Origin: Bacillota bacterium
Lineage (GTDB): Bacteria > Bacillota > Clostridia > Caldicoprobacterales > DTU083
Length of the DNA stretch: 64,000 bases
Reading direction: 5' to 3'
Assembly (NCBI GenBank): GCA_029549985.1
Contig: JAKPIB010000019.1
Coordinates: 27,618-91,617 of the forward strand
The notes beneath the pieces were generated by a model that had not been told where the DNA came from, did no database searches, and saw nothing but the letters and a program-made list of their open reading frames with translations. Both the position numbers and the translations under genes were made by a program. Every line of letters begins with the position of its first letter. The stretch's first letter is position 1. This document shows positions 1-7,842 of the stretch, piece after piece.

Positions 1-275
1 AGCCTGTAAACCAGATAAAAAAAGAGGAGCGGCAGCAGGTGGTGATGCTTTTGAAGCAGCTTGCGCTGACCATAAAATGCTACCGCCCGATCGATGAAGC
101 TATCATAACCTCCGGAGGTATTTCTGTCAGGGAAATAGACCCGTCCACCATGGAGTCCAAATTGGTCAAGGGCTTGTTTTTCGCTGGCGAGGTTATCGAC
201 GTGGATGCCTATACAGGCGGCTTCAACCTGCAGATAGCCTTTTCAACGGGCTATCTGGCCGGCCAAAGCTGCTGA
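1..275 (+). CDS. HI0933/BaiN-family flavoprotein, C-terminal fragment
   Basis: The reading frame is open to the left edge of the window (codons from base 3), so only about the last 90 residues are seen. The segment with GGISVREIDPSTMESK followed by GLFFAGEVIDVDAYTGGFN is the typical C-terminal FAD-binding end of the HI0933-like (YhiN/BaiN) NAD(P)/FAD-dependent oxidoreductases; the GLFFAGE-type stretch lies against the flavin in that family. The substrate is not known for most members. It converges on the charged-protein gene that ends at 291, with only 15 bases between, and no terminator hairpin is visible there. The family call is firm, the function is not. Confidence 0.85.
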   Translation, partial: PVNQIKKEERQQVVMLLKQLALTIKCYRPIDEAIITSGGISVREIDPSTMESKLVKGLFFAGEVIDVDAYTGGFNLQIAFSTGYLAGQSC

Positions 276-290
276 CCCTCCTGCTGTCTC

Positions 291-1547
291 TTATTTTTTA
301 CCCTTGCCCTTTGCCTTGCTGTTGCAGCTTTCCAGCAGCTTTTTTACCTTTTCCATGAACTTCTCAGCTTTGGCTTTTGCGTGATCGCTATTGCCCTTCA
401 GCCGGGCTTTTTCATTTTTATCGGCTTTCTTCAATGACTTGTGGTCATCATCGTCATCCTTGTCACGGCCTTTATCCTTTTTGCCGCCTTTGGCCTTATC
501 CTTGCCCTTGTCTTCAGTCTTCTCCTTGGCCTTATCTTTTTTGTTTTTCAGGTCGTTGCCGCATTTATCATCCTTATCACTGTCTTCATCTTTATCATCA
601 GCTTTGTCATTTTCGTCATTCTTGCCATCGCCTTTAGCTTTGTCCTTGCCTGCATCCTGATCACCCAGCCCGTTTGCTGTATCCTGACCGGCCTCGTCAC
701 TGCCGGCTTCACCGGGCAGGCTGGCCTGCTCGTCATCAGTGGTTCCAAGATCCTCCTCAGCCCTGTCATCCTCGAAATCCTTTTCAGACAGCCTGGCTGC
801 CTTGAACTCCTCCTTGATCTCAGCCTTGATGGCCTTGAAGACAGCCTTTACACCCTTCAGGGCATCCCTGGGCATCAGTCCCAGGGCCTTTGCGGTCGAG
901 CCCAGCCCCTTGTGTGTCCGGAACACTTCCAGCACCTCGTCAAAGGTTTTTTCGGTCTGCAGGGCCATGGCATAGATCGCAAGTATCTGCCTGCTGTTGA
1001 ATACCCCGTCCGTGTACAGCAGGGCTGCCTTTTCTCCAACGGTCTCCGCAAGTATTTTCGCCGTTACCAGCTTCTTGAGAGAGCATATGCTGATATAGTC
1101 CTCATCCGGGATCTCGTCCTCAGTATTGGTTTCATCCCTGTCAATTGTACCGTCATCAAGGCTGTTTTCACCTTCGCCGGGTGTCTGGTCTTCACCGGCC
1201 GGCTCACCTTCATTGTTACCTTCATCTTCGCCCTTCGCCTCATCACCGCTGCCTGTCTCGTCCCCGCCTACAGCCTCGTCTCCGCCGGCTTCGACCTCTT
1301 CTTCATCCAATTCGACCACCTCGATGGTGACCGACAGGTCTTCCAGGAGGTCCTGCAAGGGGACATTCAGCTTTTCCCGGTCCTCCTCGGGTATCCGCTC
1401 CAGGACCCATTTGATGATGGCCCAGCGGTCGGTCAGGCTGCTGCCAAACTGCAAGGCGGCCTCACTTATATCCTTGCCGTCAACTATGGCCTTTTCCAGG
1501 ACCTGTACAGCCCGCTCAAGAGCCGCCTTGTAGGCCAGAAGCGCCAC
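291..1547 (-). CDS. highly charged low-complexity protein downstream of rsgI
   Basis: Unrecognised 418-residue protein. Residues 1-75 are helical and ordered-looking; 76-150 are acidic (Asp/Glu/Gly-rich); 151-250 form a second helical block; 251-395 are a long Lys/Asp-rich low-complexity stretch, with a basic tail ending in GKGKK. No signal peptide or membrane segment is visible. The GTG start at 1547 has only a weak upstream AGGA and lies 32 bases inside the end of rsgI. The frame stays open upstream of this GTG, so the block may be translated by coupling or may really be the C-terminal part of RsgI, separated by a one-base shift. Conservation of the order sigI-rsgI-this gene would suggest a role in the SigI sensing system, but that is inference. 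Confidence 0.6.
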   Translation of the reverse strand: MALLAYKAALERAVQVLEKAIVDGKDISEAALQFGSSLTDRWAIIKWVLERIPEEDREKLNVPLQDLLEDLSVTIEVVELDEEEVEAGGDEAVGGDETGSGDEAKGEDEGNNEGEPAGEDQTPGEGENSLDDGTIDRDETNTEDEIPDEDYISICSLKKLVTAKILAETVGEKAALLYTDGVFNSRQILAIYAMALQTEKTFDEVLEVFRTHKGLGSTAKALGLMPRDALKGVKAVFKAIKAEIKEEFKAARLSEKDFEDDRAEEDLGTTDDEQASLPGEAGSDEAGQDTANGLGDQDAGKDKAKGDGKNDENDKADDKDEDSDKDDKCGNDLKNKKDKAKEKTEDKGKDKAKGGKKDKGRDKDDDDDHKSLKKADKNEKARLKGNSDHAKAKAEKFMEKVKKLLESCNSKAKGKGKK

Positions 1548-2487
1548 AGTCCCGTATCTTTTCCTGGTGCTTTTTGCTTTTCTCGGTTTCCTTATCCTGC
1601 TTCCTGCTGCTCGTCTCGTCTTCCCTGTCCTGCTTTGCCTCTTCCCCGGCCTGCTTTTTCTCCTGTTTGTCCTTCTCCTTTAGTTCCTTGCCCTTTTCCC
1701 GGTCCCGGGCTTCGGTCTCCCTGGCGTCTTCCCCTTTGCCCTTGTCGAAGCCCTTGCCGCTGTTGTTTTCCTTTTGCTCCTTGCCGCTGCCTTTAGTATC
1801 GCCGGCCTCACCGCCGCCGGAGCTGTTATCCTTGGTTTTTCCGCTCGCTTCGGCCTTTTTCAACCTGCCCGGCGCGATCCCCTTGCTTTTCGCTTCCTCT
1901 CTGGTTTCCTTGTCCAGGACGACCGTTGCGAACTGTACCTGCTTTCCCCTTTCCCCGATGGCCTTCTGCTGCTCCCTGGCCAACTGCTCAAGCTTGCTGT
2001 CGACATCCCCGGCCGGGGATCTGTATAGGGGGTAATAGGAAACGACGACCTCCTTTTCCTCATCCGTCCCGATATCCGTATCCCCAAGGGAAGCCAGGGT
2101 AAACTCCGAAATGACCTTTTGCACATCGGCCCCCAGATAATCGATCCGGGACAAAAGCTCCACAGCTCCGGGCTCGTAGCCCCTGGCCGACAGGACCCGG
2201 TTTTGCCTGTCAACGGCAAACTCGACATCATGGTTTGCTTCGATCGTAATGTAGGCATAGACACGGCTGTCCAGCAACAAATGCTGGCCTGCCGCCATGG
2301 CAACCAGCAGCAGGACCGCCGCTGCCAGCGCAGCCACCCGGATATAGCCCGAGCCGGCTTTGGCAGCAGGCAGCTCGACCTCCGCTCCGATGCCCTGGGC
2401 TGATGTGCCCCTTATTTTCTTGTATTGGCCGGTGGGGGTCAGGACTATGTACCAGCCCTCGCCCTTTTCGATAAGCACACCCTTCAT
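1516..2487 (-). CDS. rsgI: RsgI-like anti-sigma-I factor
   Basis: Membrane anti-sigma factor that should bind and silence the SigI factor encoded just upstream. Residues 1-45 match the cytoplasmic RsgI_N anti-sigma domain (MKGVLIEKGEGWYIVLTPTG start); residues about 48-72 are one membrane segment; about 75-180 form the extracellular RsgI domain with the typical YAYITIEANHDVEFAVDRQ strand. Residues 190-323 are a Lys/Glu-rich low-complexity tail. The start ATG overlaps the sigI stop (ATGA), as in other sigI-rsgI operons. In cellulolytic clostridia RsgI proteins often carry a C-terminal carbohydrate-sensing module. None is visible here before the stop, so either this is a short form or the downstream frame supplies the rest. 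Confidence 0.85.
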   Translation of the reverse strand: MKGVLIEKGEGWYIVLTPTGQYKKIRGTSAQGIGAEVELPAAKAGSGYIRVAALAAAVLLLVAMAAGQHLLLDSRVYAYITIEANHDVEFAVDRQNRVLSARGYEPGAVELLSRIDYLGADVQKVISEFTLASLGDTDIGTDEEKEVVVSYYPLYRSPAGDVDSKLEQLAREQQKAIGERGKQVQFATVVLDKETREEAKSKGIAPGRLKKAEASGKTKDNSSGGGEAGDTKGSGKEQKENNSGKGFDKGKGEDARETEARDREKGKELKEKDKQEKKQAGEEAKQDREDETSSRKQDKETEKSKKHQEKIRDCGASGLQGGS

Positions 2488-3233
2488 GCTTGATCACCAC
2501 TTTGCAGACAGTCTTTGATATAATCCCTCAGGTAGACCAGATCGCTGTTTATCAGAATAAAGCTGGCGAGTATATACTTGCGGTGGCGCTCCAGTGTTTT
2601 CCTGCTCAGGCCTGACCAGGCCTCCATCTCCTTCAGGGGAAGCGTTTTCTTTTTGATTATCGAGCTCCTTGCGGCAGGGTCCTCAGCCAGGCGCCTGGCC
2701 ACCATCAACATCCGCTTTCGCACGTCCGCATGCCTGGGAGAGGCGGCGGCCAGTTGGCTGAAGGTCAGGGAGTATTCCTCCAGGAGCGCTTTATAGATAC
2801 CTATCTCCTGGCGGAGGTTGAACTCCTCCTCCTGCCGGCAGATGATATCCTCAACCCGGCCCGGCTCAAACTCAGGATCGTCATCCTCCCGGAGCTGGCT
2901 TACGGGTATCTCCCTTTCCCTGCGGCTCCTCCTGTAAAAATCGATCAGCTCCCTCTTGATCAAGAGGCCCGCATATGCCAGGAAGGACGCTCCCTTGTCC
3001 GGGTCATAGGTGTCAAGGGCACGGTTGAAGGCACCCAGAGCAAGAGCATACTCCTCGTCATTTTCAATGTGGATATAGCTTCCCTTGACTCTGCCGGCTA
3101 CGCTTGCTATGTAATTGGTGTACCTGTCGATGAACCTGCTCCGAAGCGCATCATTCTGCCTGGCGGCTTCCAGCTCTTTCAATAGCGCATCACCGCTGTC
3201 CTCGGAGGAAGCACGGAAGGAAAACAGTTTCAA
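2484..3233 (-). CDS. sigI: RNA polymerase sigma factor SigI
   Basis: Alternative sigma factor of the SigI family, used for heat shock in Bacillus and for polysaccharide-degradation regulons in cellulolytic clostridia. The N-terminal half shows the region-2 pattern LRSRFIDRYTNYIASVAGR, AFNRALDTYDPDKGASFLAYA and LIKRELIDFYRRSRREREI; the C-terminal half carries the SigI-specific helical domain with LPLKEMEAWSGLSRKTLERH near the end. I place the start at the TTG at 3233 because AGGTGG lies at the right distance upstream and the protein then begins like other SigI proteins. The frame continues to a TTG at 3299, which would add 22 unlikely residues. It overlaps rsgI by four bases. Confidence 0.88.
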   Translation of the reverse strand: MKLFSFRASSEDSGDALLKELEAARQNDALRSRFIDRYTNYIASVAGRVKGSYIHIENDEEYALALGAFNRALDTYDPDKGASFLAYAGLLIKRELIDFYRRSRREREIPVSQLREDDDPEFEPGRVEDIICRQEEEFNLRQEIGIYKALLEEYSLTFSQLAAASPRHADVRKRMLMVARRLAEDPAARSSIIKKKTLPLKEMEAWSGLSRKTLERHRKYILASFILINSDLVYLRDYIKDCLQSGDQA

Positions 3234-3258
3234 GGGAGTATCACCACCTGTAATATAG

Positions 3259-3288
3259 TACGGTGCATGACCATCATTTTCTGGGGGT
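3259..3288 (-). promoter_or_regulatory. candidate SigI-type promoter of sigI-rsgI
   Basis: Reading the minus strand, ACCCCC (3288-3283) is followed 20 bases later by CGTA (3262-3259), ahead of the sigI ribosome site. SigI promoters are described with a C-rich -35 element and a CGWA-like -10 element, so this would fit autoregulation of sigI. The spacing match to the consensus was not verified. Confidence 0.35.
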
Positions 3289-3388
3289 AGTTGTAACAAA
3301 TATTTAATATTTCTTAATACAATATTAACTTACCCGGCGTCAGGCATCAAATGCCAAATACAGCCAATAAAAAGAGGCGGCTTTGATG

Positions 3389-3417
3389 TTGTATTTGTTA
3401 TGCTCCGGTGCTATACT
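3389..3417 (+). promoter_or_regulatory. sigma-A-type promoter for the 87-residue protein gene
   Basis: TTGTAT and TATACT are separated by 17 bases and lie 63 bases upstream of the ATG at 3480, the only gene downstream on this strand before convergent pfp. Confidence 0.5.
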
Positions 3418-3479
3418 ATGTACAGAACAAACGTTCGCATTGAAAGGAGGTGCAGGGGAGTATATAAGGCTCCTGGGCC

Positions 3480-3743
3480 ATGAAGGTGATAATGAAGCCT
3501 GTCAAGATGATCGCATGGTTCAATGAGGATGGAGTTCCAACGCCCGTGCGCTTCAACATCCGGCAAAAGGATGAGTCCGGCCTGACTATCAGGATAGACA
3601 AGATCATCCAGAAAAGAGAAGAAAAATTGGCAGGCAACCGTATGCTGGTTTTTACCTGCCAAAGTGTCATCAACAATATTGAAAAATTATACGAAATCAA
3701 GTACGAGCTGAGCTCGTGCAAATGGTACCTTTACAAGATCTAA
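3480..3743 (+). CDS. small conserved hypothetical protein (87 aa)
   Basis: Soluble 87-residue protein with a mixed alpha/beta look (MIAWFNEDGVPTPVRFNIR, then a basic amphipathic stretch and LVFTCQSVINNIEKLYEIKYE). I recognise it as a type of small protein common in clostridial genomes, but no function is known to me. The start is unclear: an in-frame stop at 3465-3467 excludes starts near the strong AAGGAGG at 3443. The ATG at 3480 has no clear ribosome site, while a second ATG at 3492 follows AAGGTGAT closely. It converges on pfp with three bases between the stops, and no terminator is visible. Confidence 0.7.
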   Translation: MKVIMKPVKMIAWFNEDGVPTPVRFNIRQKDESGLTIRIDKIIQKREEKLAGNRMLVFTCQSVINNIEKLYEIKYELSSCKWYLYKI

Positions 3744-3746
3744 GGC

Positions 3747-4967
3747 TTATTTCCTGTTGACTATCTTTTCAACCATGGGGGCTCTCAGCCTGGAGGCTGT
3801 GGGCATGTTGGATCCGAGCAGGGGCCTGCAGTAGGCCTTGAAGGCCTCGGTCACATGGTTGCCTTCCTTGTTGATGTACTCATCGGGCATATGCTTCGTG
3901 AGCGCAGCGATTTCCTTCAAGTCGGTCAGGCGGTAGTCAACGGCATAGTCGCCGACCCTGTGTATCGTTACCGACCCGTCAACATTGTGCAGGAGGGCAA
4001 ACTGGGCAGCCCTCTCGCCGACTTCCCTTGCCTCTATCTGGTCGACATCGGATACGCAGCCCATGAAGGACCTCTGCAGGTAGCCGAATGTATCGGAGCG
4101 GACGCGCTTGATGTTCAGCTTCTCCTTGACCAGGTCGGACAGGAGGTCGCCAAGGGCTCCCGTGCCTGACAGCTGCACGTTGCCGTGGGCATCCTTTTCC
4201 ACGGTCTTGGACAGCTTGACCATGATCGGCTGGCCGGTCTCGTCCTGGATACCCTCGGATACTGCGATTACGCAGCGGCCATATTTGTCATAGACAGCCT
4301 TGACATCGGAAAGGAACTTGTCAACATTGAATACCCTCTCGGGCAGGTAAATGAGATGGGGGCCGTCATCAGCATACCGCTGTGCCATAGCTGCTGCAGC
4401 GGTCAGGAAGCCTGCATGCCGTCCCATAACTACGCCGATGTATACGCCGGGCAGGGCGCGGTTGTCAAGGTTTATGCCCATAAAGGCCTGGGCTACGAAC
4501 CTTGCGGCAGACCCATAACCGGGAGTATGGTCATTGACCATGAGGTCGTTGTCGATGGTTTTCGGAATATGGATCGCGCGGAACTCGTATCCCACCTTGT
4601 TGGCTTCCTCGTTTACTATGCGGACGGTATCCGAGGAATCATTGCCGCCTATATAAAAGAAATATCTGACCTCGTGGGCCTGCATGATCTTGAACATTTC
4701 CCTGCAGTAGTTCTCATCGGGCTTGTCCCTCGTTGACAAAAGCGCTGACGACGGGGTCAGTGCAACCTGCTCTAGATTGTATTCGGTCTCCTGGGACAGG
4801 TCGATGAAGTTTTCGTTGAGTATGCCGGATACGCCGTTGATGGCGCCGTATACCTTGGTGACCCAGGGGTATTTCCTTGCCTCAAGGACAGCGCCTACCA
4901 GGGACTGGTTGATAACGGCCGTCGGCCCTCCACCCTGAGCTATCAATACTTTACCTTCCAGCTTCAT
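3747..4967 (-). CDS. pfp: PPi-dependent 6-phosphofructokinase
   Basis: Converts fructose 6-phosphate and pyrophosphate to fructose 1,6-bisphosphate in glycolysis; the reaction is reversible in this class. The 406-residue protein has the phosphate-binding AQGGGPTAVINQS (10-22), GGND at 107-110, catalytic PKTIDND at 135-141 and MGRHAGF at 181-187. GGND in place of GGDGT, with Lys in PKTIDND, is the signature of PPi rather than ATP use. The start ATG follows AGGAGG by five bases. It appears to be a single-gene unit. PPi-linked glycolysis is usual in energy-saving anaerobic fermenters. Confidence 0.93.
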   Translation of the reverse strand: MKLEGKVLIAQGGGPTAVINQSLVGAVLEARKYPWVTKVYGAINGVSGILNENFIDLSQETEYNLEQVALTPSSALLSTRDKPDENYCREMFKIMQAHEVRYFFYIGGNDSSDTVRIVNEEANKVGYEFRAIHIPKTIDNDLMVNDHTPGYGSAARFVAQAFMGINLDNRALPGVYIGVVMGRHAGFLTAAAAMAQRYADDGPHLIYLPERVFNVDKFLSDVKAVYDKYGRCVIAVSEGIQDETGQPIMVKLSKTVEKDAHGNVQLSGTGALGDLLSDLVKEKLNIKRVRSDTFGYLQRSFMGCVSDVDQIEAREVGERAAQFALLHNVDGSVTIHRVGDYAVDYRLTDLKEIAALTKHMPDEYINKEGNHVTEAFKAYCRPLLGSNMPTASRLRAPMVEKIVNRK

Positions 4968-5185
4968 AGTATCCTCCTTATGTACACGTTTATATATTTA
5001 TTAGTGCGGCAGCTGCACAGTAATTTGATTTCTCCCGTGCATGTCGCTGTTAAACGGTCCTCAAACCAACATTCATATTATTTTATTTATCTGGAAATGT
5101 CAAGCCGGATGCCTGCAACATATCCGGCACATTTTGCGTCTGTATCAATGGATAAAGCCGGTAGATCCCAGACAGGAGGTACGCT

Positions 5186-5866
5186 ATGAAAAAATTTATC
5201 ATATTTTTGCTTGCTGCATTCCTGGTCACACTGCCAGGCATGGCCCTGGCAGCGGGCAGCGCTCCTCAAACCAGAGACGGATCAGGCGCTTCGCAGCCTG
5301 GGACCTTTGGCGGCGTTACCCCTGTGGATCCCCTGCCCTATCCCGGTGAAGTGGCCCCGGTCTATCCAGTCGTCCCGGCATACCCAGGTGACGGCGGCAG
5401 CATAGATGTCGACCCGCCATCTCCTCCCACCGGCGGTGAAGTAGTCCCGCCATACCCCGGGACCGAAGGCTCCGGTGGTACAGACCCCAGCGGAGGCTAT
5501 GACGACCGCGACATAGCAGTCCCGCCGCTCCCGCCTGCCCCTCCTTCGGAACCAGGCCAGATAGACAGCGGAGCTCCGATCCCTGAAAGAACCCTCCCGC
5601 CTGATATCGAATACATAGATCCAGAGAAGCCTGCCTCTGGCGATATGCCCATAGGGAACTCGGACAATTCACAGGATGCAAGCCGCGGGGATGTAGTCAC
5701 CACCCAGGATAAAAGGGCCGAAGGGCAGGAATATGCCGGACCCGCTTCCCTGGTCAGCATCAAGGATCAGGGGATGCCTGCGCTGTTTTATATCGCGGGC
5801 GTAGCCGTTATAGTTCTTACAGCTATTGCTGTTGCAGCAGTGATACTGAAGAAGAGAAAGGCCTGA
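5186..5866 (+). CDS. secreted Pro/Gly-rich membrane-anchored protein
   Basis: Unrecognised 226-residue surface protein. Residues 1-22 are a signal peptide ending ALA; 23-195 are a low-complexity region rich in Pro, Gly, Asp and Ser with PYPG-like repeats and no cysteine; about 199-221 are a membrane helix, followed by the basic tail KKRKA that stops transfer. There is no LPXTG sortase motif, so it should be a type I membrane protein with an extended extracellular stalk. AGGAGG lies eight bases before the ATG, and a terminator follows at 5899. Expression alone as a monocistronic unit is likely. Confidence 0.75.
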   Translation: MKKFIIFLLAAFLVTLPGMALAAGSAPQTRDGSGASQPGTFGGVTPVDPLPYPGEVAPVYPVVPAYPGDGGSIDVDPPSPPTGGEVVPPYPGTEGSGGTDPSGGYDDRDIAVPPLPPAPPSEPGQIDSGAPIPERTLPPDIEYIDPEKPASGDMPIGNSDNSQDASRGDVVTTQDKRAEGQEYAGPASLVSIKDQGMPALFYIAGVAVIVLTAIAVAAVILKKRKA

Positions 5867-5898
5867 TCCGTCTCCCGGCTAACAACCACTTTTTTCGT

Positions 5899-5932
5899 AA
5901 GCCTGCTTCGTTACCCCGGCAGGCTTTTTTCT
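5899..5932 (+). terminator. rho-independent terminator
   Basis: AAGCCTGC (5899-5906) pairs with GCAGGCTT (5919-5926) and is followed by a run of T. It ends the gene at 5186-5866. Confidence 0.85.
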
Positions 5933-5978
5933 TTATGGCCGGCAAGCAGGACACTGCCAGGGCTATAAGCTTATGATA

Positions 5979-6572
5979 TCAGGCCGGCTCCATTGCCATC
6001 CCGGCCTCATCATAGGCAACCAGGCAGGATGCCAGGGCTTTGAAGTCGGTAACACCGGGATCCAGCCACAGGTCCTCTGCTTCCGGGGTCAGGATCACGG
6101 GCATCCTGTCATGTATCTGCGCTATCAGGGGGTTGGCCGCAGTGGTCAGTATGGAAAAGGCAGTCACAAGCTTGCCCTCCTTGTCCGGAAACTCATCATA
6201 TATGCCGGCCATGGAAAAGATCGAAAGCTGCTTTACATAGATCTTGTGCTTGATTTTTCGCTGTCCATCCTTCTTCCACTCAAAAAAGGCATTGGCCGGT
6301 ATGATGCACCGCTTCGCCGCAAGGGGATTTCGAAACATGGGCTTGCTGGCAGCCGTCTCGCTCCTGGCGTTTATGACCGGGCTTTTGACGTAGGATGGGG
6401 TAAAGCCCCATTTCAAGGCTGCAAGCTCCCGGTTCCCCCTGTTTATCACTACCGGGACCGTCTGGGTCGGGAAGATCTCACCGCCCCAGTTCACATCGGT
6501 CCAGCCGTTCAGTATCCTGTATCGCTCGAGCAGCTCTTCAACGTCCGAGTATAGCAAATACCTGCCGCACAT
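5979..6572 (-). CDS. yedK: YedK/HMCES abasic-site processing protein
   Basis: SOS-response-associated peptidase family protein that forms a thiazolidine crosslink to abasic sites in single-stranded DNA. The start is the ATG at 6572, not an upstream Met, because the family needs Cys at position 2 after Met removal (MCGRY) and AGGTG lies nine bases upstream. Active-site residues are in place: Cys2, the NARSE motif at 68-72, Glu98 in NAFFEWK and His154 in QIHDRMPVIL. At 197 residues it is close to the usual length. It stands alone between two terminators. Confidence 0.92.
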   Translation of the reverse strand: MCGRYLLYSDVEELLERYRILNGWTDVNWGGEIFPTQTVPVVINRGNRELAALKWGFTPSYVKSPVINARSETAASKPMFRNPLAAKRCIIPANAFFEWKKDGQRKIKHKIYVKQLSIFSMAGIYDEFPDKEGKLVTAFSILTTAANPLIAQIHDRMPVILTPEAEDLWLDPGVTDFKALASCLVAYDEAGMAMEPA

Positions 6573-6715
6573 ATCTATAGCACCTGCCCTTTCTGTATAT
6601 TTTCCCTCTGAACCAGTATACCACATAGCAGCCGCATGACAACCGCCGGCCTGTTAAGCAGGCATGGGCGGCCTTGCGGGCCCGGCTTGCAGCTTGAGGC
6701 TCTGCACTATTATAA

Positions 6716-6751
6716 GGAAAAAGGCAGGTACCCTTTGCGGGCGCCTGCCTT
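6716..6751 (-). terminator. rho-independent terminator
   Basis: AAGGCAGG (6721-6728) pairs with CCTGCCTT (6744-6751). On the minus strand the stem is followed by T residues, so it ends the zinc-ribbon gene at 6783. Confidence 0.8.
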
Positions 6752-6782
6752 ATTAAGCTCCTGATCCATGATTTACATTGGA

Positions 6783-7634
6783 TCATAAGACCCCAAAGCC
6801 TATGATCCTGGTGACCAAGGCATACAGTATATAGAACACGAGACCTCCTGCAGCCACGATCATGAAGCCTGCATCTTCCTCTGCATCGATGGCCTGACGG
6901 GCTCCTGACAGGAGCATGAGGAAAAATGCCACCGTGCCTGCGGCTATCAGGTTGTAAGCGAACCTGAAGTTGACGAAGCCGAAAATCAAAGCTGCCACCA
7001 GGGCCAAGGTCATCGGTACGGTCGAGGCAGCCAGCGCTGCCAGAACCTTTGGATAGCTGCAGTTTTTCTTAAGCACGACACTGCCGCCAAGGTACACGAC
7101 CCCGCTCACAGCACCGTACATAACTGCATAACCAATGATTGTACCGAAGAAGCAGCCTGCCCACCTGAACATTCTGCCAAGAAAAATCGTTAGTGACACC
7201 GGAAGCTTACCGCCTAAAAGCCTTTCCCAGCCTATGGGCAGAACGTACCAGATGCTCCTTCCATAGATCATTGTGAACACTATAGCGGCCAGCAGCAAAT
7301 TAACGGCCACAAGGATGAGTCCTGCTAGAAAATTGCCCTTGTCTGCAAAATCCTTGACTGCAGAAACCGGTGCTTTGAAAAAGCTCTTTAGAAAACCGGA
7401 CAAGTCCGCAAAAACAGGTGATGCCTTTTTAGGCTGTGGAAAATAGGCCGGTGCTGGCTGCTCTGCCGCCTGAGCAGGCGCCGGCTCCTGGGGTGCCTCG
7501 GCCAGAGCCGGCTGTGCCGCCTGGACTTCAGCAGCAGCCTGGTTCAGGTCTTCTGATGCGCTGGCTGTCTCCATGCAGGCGCAAGGCTTGCCGTCCTCCA
7601 GCGGAGAACCGCAGTTTGAACAAAATTTTGCCAC
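6783..7634 (-). CDS. zinc-ribbon multi-pass membrane protein
   Basis: A 283-residue protein with an N-terminal zinc ribbon (Cys5, Cys8, Cys18, Cys20), an Ala/Pro/Gln-rich linker (about 25-75) and a hydrophobic C-terminal half with about five membrane segments that resembles Yip1/DUF-type integral membrane domains. The start is a GTG preceded by a G-rich ribosome site. The linker keeps the ribbon in the cytoplasm away from the membrane. This arrangement is common in Firmicutes, but the function is unknown. Confidence 0.75.
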   Translation of the reverse strand: MAKFCSNCGSPLEDGKPCACMETASASEDLNQAAAEVQAAQPALAEAPQEPAPAQAAEQPAPAYFPQPKKASPVFADLSGFLKSFFKAPVSAVKDFADKGNFLAGLILVAVNLLLAAIVFTMIYGRSIWYVLPIGWERLLGGKLPVSLTIFLGRMFRWAGCFFGTIIGYAVMYGAVSGVVYLGGSVVLKKNCSYPKVLAALAASTVPMTLALVAALIFGFVNFRFAYNLIAAGTVAFFLMLLSGARQAIDAEEDAGFMIVAAGGLVFYILYALVTRIIGFGVL

Positions 7635-7793
7635 TAGATATACCCCCCTCTTTTTATAATATCCATCCAGTTTATTAATATATATGTAGCATAGCTGTTT
7701 ATTAGGATTCTATCATGTTTTTACTAGACGCTCAAGTAAAATCACATGTGGATATAAGAGGCCTTCTAACCAGATCTGACCTTTTAAATCGTT

Positions 7794-7826
7794 ATAAAAA
7801 CAGCCCGGATCAATCCCGGGCTGTTT
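7794..7826 (-). terminator. rho-independent terminator
   Basis: AACAGCCCGG (7799-7808) pairs with CCGGGCTGTT (7816-7825). The T run is on the minus strand, directly after the MATE gene that ends at 7843. Confidence 0.85.
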
Positions 7827-7842
7827 CTTATGCTTATATGAA

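Noticed and set aside
441..1796. Long plus-strand open frame opposite the charged gene and rsgI
   Set aside because: It is the mirror of repetitive Lys/Asp codons and gives a hydrophobic, unnatural protein; the minus-strand genes are clearly real.
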